The notes under the pieces are model-generated. The model saw only the letters and a list, made by a program, of their open reading frames with translations, was not told where the DNA came from and ran no database searches. 6,868 nucleotides of DNA. It comes from Patescibacteria group bacterium (lineage in GTDB: Bacteria; Patescibacteriota; Microgenomatia; UBA1400; MFAQ01). Below, piece after piece: positions 5,902 through 6,868 of the stretch (the stretch's first letter is position 1; each line of letters starts with the position of its first letter). The position numbers and the translations under genes are program-made. The stretch lies in the NCBI GenBank assembly GCA_018819325.1, contig JAHJQJ010000076.1, positions 1-6,868 on the forward strand. Reading direction: 5' to 3'.

Positions 5902-6324
5902 TTACTTCTCACATAATTTTCTAATAATACTGCTATTTATTTTATTACAAATACTTTTATCACCACTTTTGATAAAAACAACATGTAGGCAAATATCTCT
6001 TTGATCATCATCTTCACAAAACTCAACAGATTTGTTCCAATAATAAACATGAGAATAACAAACACTCTCCATTTGTTCATCAGCTATCCTGTCACACAAC
6101 TGAGTATTTTGATATTCACGAGCAATATTCGTAAAGCAAGTATCACGAGCAATTTCAAAATTTAAATCCTGATCATCTGAATTTGCTGTTTTCAATGCAT
6201 TATTGTATTTCCGATGACACTGATCACCCAATCTACGACTTTTGACTCCAGGAGTATTCCAGATAATGATTACAACCAGTACTAATACCGTAATTAAAAC
6301 AATTAAAACTTTTCTTTTTTTCAT
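5902..6324 (-). CDS. Exported cysteine-repeat protein with N-terminal anchor
   Basis: The 140-aa protein starts MKKRK and continues with a strongly hydrophobic segment (6-22), so it is probably anchored with its body outside the membrane. The outer part has eight cysteines: C36, C63, C77, C89, C103, C112, C126 and C138. Three pairs have identical spacing, C63-x13-C77, C89-x13-C103 and C112-x13-C126, each starting near an RDTC, ESVC or RDIC motif and ending near LC, FC or IC followed by D/E/N residues. This matches a repeat type I have seen in small exported proteins of CPR bacteria and DPANN archaea, of unknown function. Disulfide stabilisation is likely. No Shine-Dalgarno is clear beyond GGA; a -10-like TAATAT lies just upstream. 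It is followed 59 bp later by the AbrB-like gene on the same strand. Confidence 0.75.
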   Translation of the reverse strand: MKKRKVLIVLITVLVLVVIIIWNTPGVKSRRLGDQCHRKYNNALKTANSDDQDLNFEIARDTCFTNIAREYQNTQLCDRIADEQMESVCYSHVYYWNKSVEFCEDDDQRDICLHVVFIKSGDKSICNKINSSIIRKLCEK

Positions 6325-6439
6325 TTATATCCATATTACACTACTGGAAAGATGTAGGGTTGGGGTTTCTCGGGAAGGTTGTTTTTCAGGAAAGCTAAAA
6401 CCAAAGCCCCCCTCTTTCTTGATTACCTTGCTTTAAGGA
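6325..6439. other. Non-coding stretch between the cysteine-repeat gene and the structured RNA
   Basis: I find no convincing reading frame here. It holds the promoter region of the cysteine-repeat gene and several G-runs and C-runs (GGGTTGGGG near 6357-6365, CCCCCC near 6407-6412). The G-run could pair with the AACCCC segments at 6609-6613 or 6700-6705, so the structured RNA might extend leftward to about 6345. Confidence 0.4.
6333..6338 (-). promoter_or_regulatory. Candidate -10 of the cysteine-repeat gene
   Basis: The minus strand reads TGTAATATGGATATAA before the ATG at 6324. TAATAT at 6338-6333, directly preceded by TG, is eight bases from the ATG, again a near-leaderless spacing. No -35 is recognisable. 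Confidence 0.35.
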
Positions 6440-6470
6440 ATGTTTTTTGCCTTTAAAGAATTTTTGTTCG
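6431..6470. repeat. Imperfect tandem duplication of 20 bp
   Basis: Units 6431-6450 and 6451-6470 both begin CTTTAA and continue GAAT then a T run; they agree at 15 of 20 positions. The first unit contains the left arm of the long-range helix, so the duplication may be incidental or may mark how the 5' edge of the RNA arose. Confidence 0.45.
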
Positions 6471-6556
6471 AAGAATGTAGCCCAAGCGGTAAAATTTGGG
6501 CGATAGCCCTACCGCGGGCGTGGTTTTGATTAAGTAACGGTGGTGGCAAAAAACAT
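6440..6556. repeat. 12-bp perfect inverted repeat bounding the left RNA domain
   Basis: ATGTTTTTTGCC at 6440-6451 is exactly complementary to GGCAAAAAACAT at 6545-6556, with 93 bases between. As RNA it would close a domain holding the 6480-6519 hairpin. As DNA it could be the end pair of a small element. Confidence 0.75.
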
Positions 6557-6729
6557 GACCTACTGTGAGACGGTTGGCGGTGCCTTGAGTTAAGGCGCCA
6601 ACCGACGAACCCCTGGGGATTGGGGATAGGTTGTCTTTAGCGTATGAGGTAGGGAAGAAGCAAGGGGGGCTGGCCGGAAGAAGCGCCCTTGGAAGATAGA
6701 ACCCCTTCACATTCCTATGTGTTGGGGTT
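6440..6729 (+). ncRNA. Unidentified structured RNA, about 290 nt (strand inferred)
   Basis: The segment is visibly richer in G and C than the flanking genes and contains nested perfect helices. A 12-bp helix joins 6440-6451 and 6545-6556. It encloses a hairpin at 6480-6519 (GCCC/GGGC, GCGGTA/TACCGC, then GGGC-GATA-GCCC). Next come a 9-bp hairpin at 6571-6604 with an inner CCTT-GAGTT-AAGG, a hairpin at 6661-6691 (CAAGGG/CCCTTG) carrying a C-GGAA-G tetraloop, and a hairpin at 6700-6729 (AACCCC, symmetric TT/TT loop, CACAT-TCCT-ATGTG). Unpaired stretches are purine-rich on the + strand and a GNRA tetraloop appears there, which favours + orientation. I could not match it to tmRNA, SRP RNA, 6S, RNase P or rRNA. 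Overlapping open frames look spurious. A long mobile-element RNA is possible. Confidence 0.6.
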
Positions 6730-6753
6730 AGTCCTACCTAATTGAATAATGAT

Positions 6754-6791
6754 ACCGAAATTAAGCTATCTCCGACACGAGCCATTTCGGT
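6754..6791. repeat. 8-bp perfect inverted repeat near the end of the right-edge frame
   Basis: ACCGAAAT at 6754-6761 and ATTTCGGT at 6784-6791 are separated by 22 bases. No T tract follows directly on either strand; a T7 run on the + strand begins at 6808. It may be a weak terminator for the RNA, or an accident inside coding sequence. Confidence 0.4.
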
Positions 6792-6867
6792 GGTCGTAGT
6801 TTCTAATTTTTTTAAATAACTTGCGTTCTTCTTCTCTTAAGACTTCAGCAAACTGATTGTCTGATTG
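6766..6867 (-). CDS. Partial unidentified protein entering from the right edge, possibly frameshifted
   Basis: From the right edge the minus strand is open for 33 codons, beginning SDNQFAEVLREEERKLFKK, and ends at TAG (6766-6768). The first 20 residues look like genuine helical protein. After the A7 run (6808-6814 on the + strand) the frame becomes unconvincing, with CGA, TCG, TGT and CGG codons. Skipping one A gives a better continuation, KKLETTTTEMARVGDSL, ending SVSLFN at a TAG (6738-6740). So either the gene really ends here or a one-base change lies in the homopolymer. I do not recognise the family. Confidence 0.45.
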   Translation of the reverse strand, partial: QSDNQFAEVLREEERKLFKKIRNYDHRNGSCRR

Positions 6868-6868
6868 A

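Noticed and set aside
6242..6436. 64-codon + strand open frame
   Set aside because: It is largely antisense to the signal-anchor end of the cysteine-repeat gene and has no initiation signal; it mirrors the hydrophobic codons of the real gene.
6661..6691. SRP RNA helix 8 (GGCCGGAAG hairpin)
   Set aside because: The GGAA tetraloop is there, but the conserved symmetric loop (CAGG opposite AGCA) is not.
6453..6710. 85-codon minus-strand open frame over the structured region
   Set aside because: The protein is rich in Pro, Arg, His and Ser with no domain character, has no ribosome binding site, and exactly covers the RNA helices. It looks like a chance frame opposite an RNA gene.
6345..6730. RNase P RNA
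   Set aside because: GGAAAG near 6346 and ATAGAACCCC near 6696 faintly recall the two P4 strands at about the right distance, but the universally conserved P4 sequence and the GAATGAC-type block before the 3' strand are absent.
6440..6868. tmRNA, tRNA or 5S rRNA
   Set aside because: No T-loop with flanking stem, no CCA end, no tag frame and no 5S core could be found on either strand.
1..6868. CRISPR array, toxin partner for the AbrB-like protein, or transposase gene
   Set aside because: No spaced direct repeats, no RNase-type toxin next to the AbrB-like gene and no transposase motif were seen on either strand.

Overview
The window is AT-rich, densely packed bacterial DNA. It has overlapping genes, few Shine-Dalgarno sites, short proteins and TGA used as a normal stop, so the standard bacterial code applies. 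Together with a truncated-looking cell-surface gene complement, this suggests a Patescibacteria (Candidate Phyla Radiation) genome. That placement is inference from style and gene families, not from a marker gene.

Left part (1-4029): the last 40 codons of an unidentified + strand gene converge on a four-gene minus-strand operon. In transcription order the operon encodes a GT2 glycosyltransferase (4029-3025), a second GT2 enzyme of the rhamnosyltransferase-like type (3052-2138), a GT4 enzyme of GT-B fold (2141-1014) and an HPr-kinase-like P-loop ATPase (1033-143). All consecutive genes overlap (28, 4 and 20 bp). The set looks like part of a surface glycan or glycolipid assembly locus, with the kinase-like protein as the unexplained partner.

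Middle (4030-4767): a 39-bp divergent spacer carries a palindromic -10 core that can serve both strands. It drives the glycan operon leftward and an enlarged, divergent nucleoside-diphosphate-kinase-like protein rightward. Beyond it lies a 105-bp spacer containing a weak terminator and a possible 26-residue minus-strand ORF with a good ribosome binding site.

Right-centre (4768-6324): a second minus-strand unit encodes a 54-aa AbrB/SpoVT-type DNA-binding protein, a membrane-anchored staphylococcal-nuclease-fold protein lacking key catalytic residues, and a free-standing helical protein. The last resembles the C-terminal accessory domain of some RecB-like nucleases. The genes overlap or abut, so they are probably coupled. 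Upstream on the same strand is an exported protein with a regular cysteine repeat.

Right end (6325-6868): about 440 bp without a convincing gene, of which roughly 6440-6729 is G+C-richer than its surroundings and folds into several perfect helices plus a 12-bp long-range helix. I interpret this as an unidentified structured RNA, probably + strand. A partial minus-strand reading frame enters from the right edge and seems to change frame at an A7 run.

The most noteworthy points are the unidentified structured RNA, the HprK-like kinase in a glycosyltransferase operon, and the apparently inactive surface nuclease coupled to a stand-alone nuclease accessory domain.
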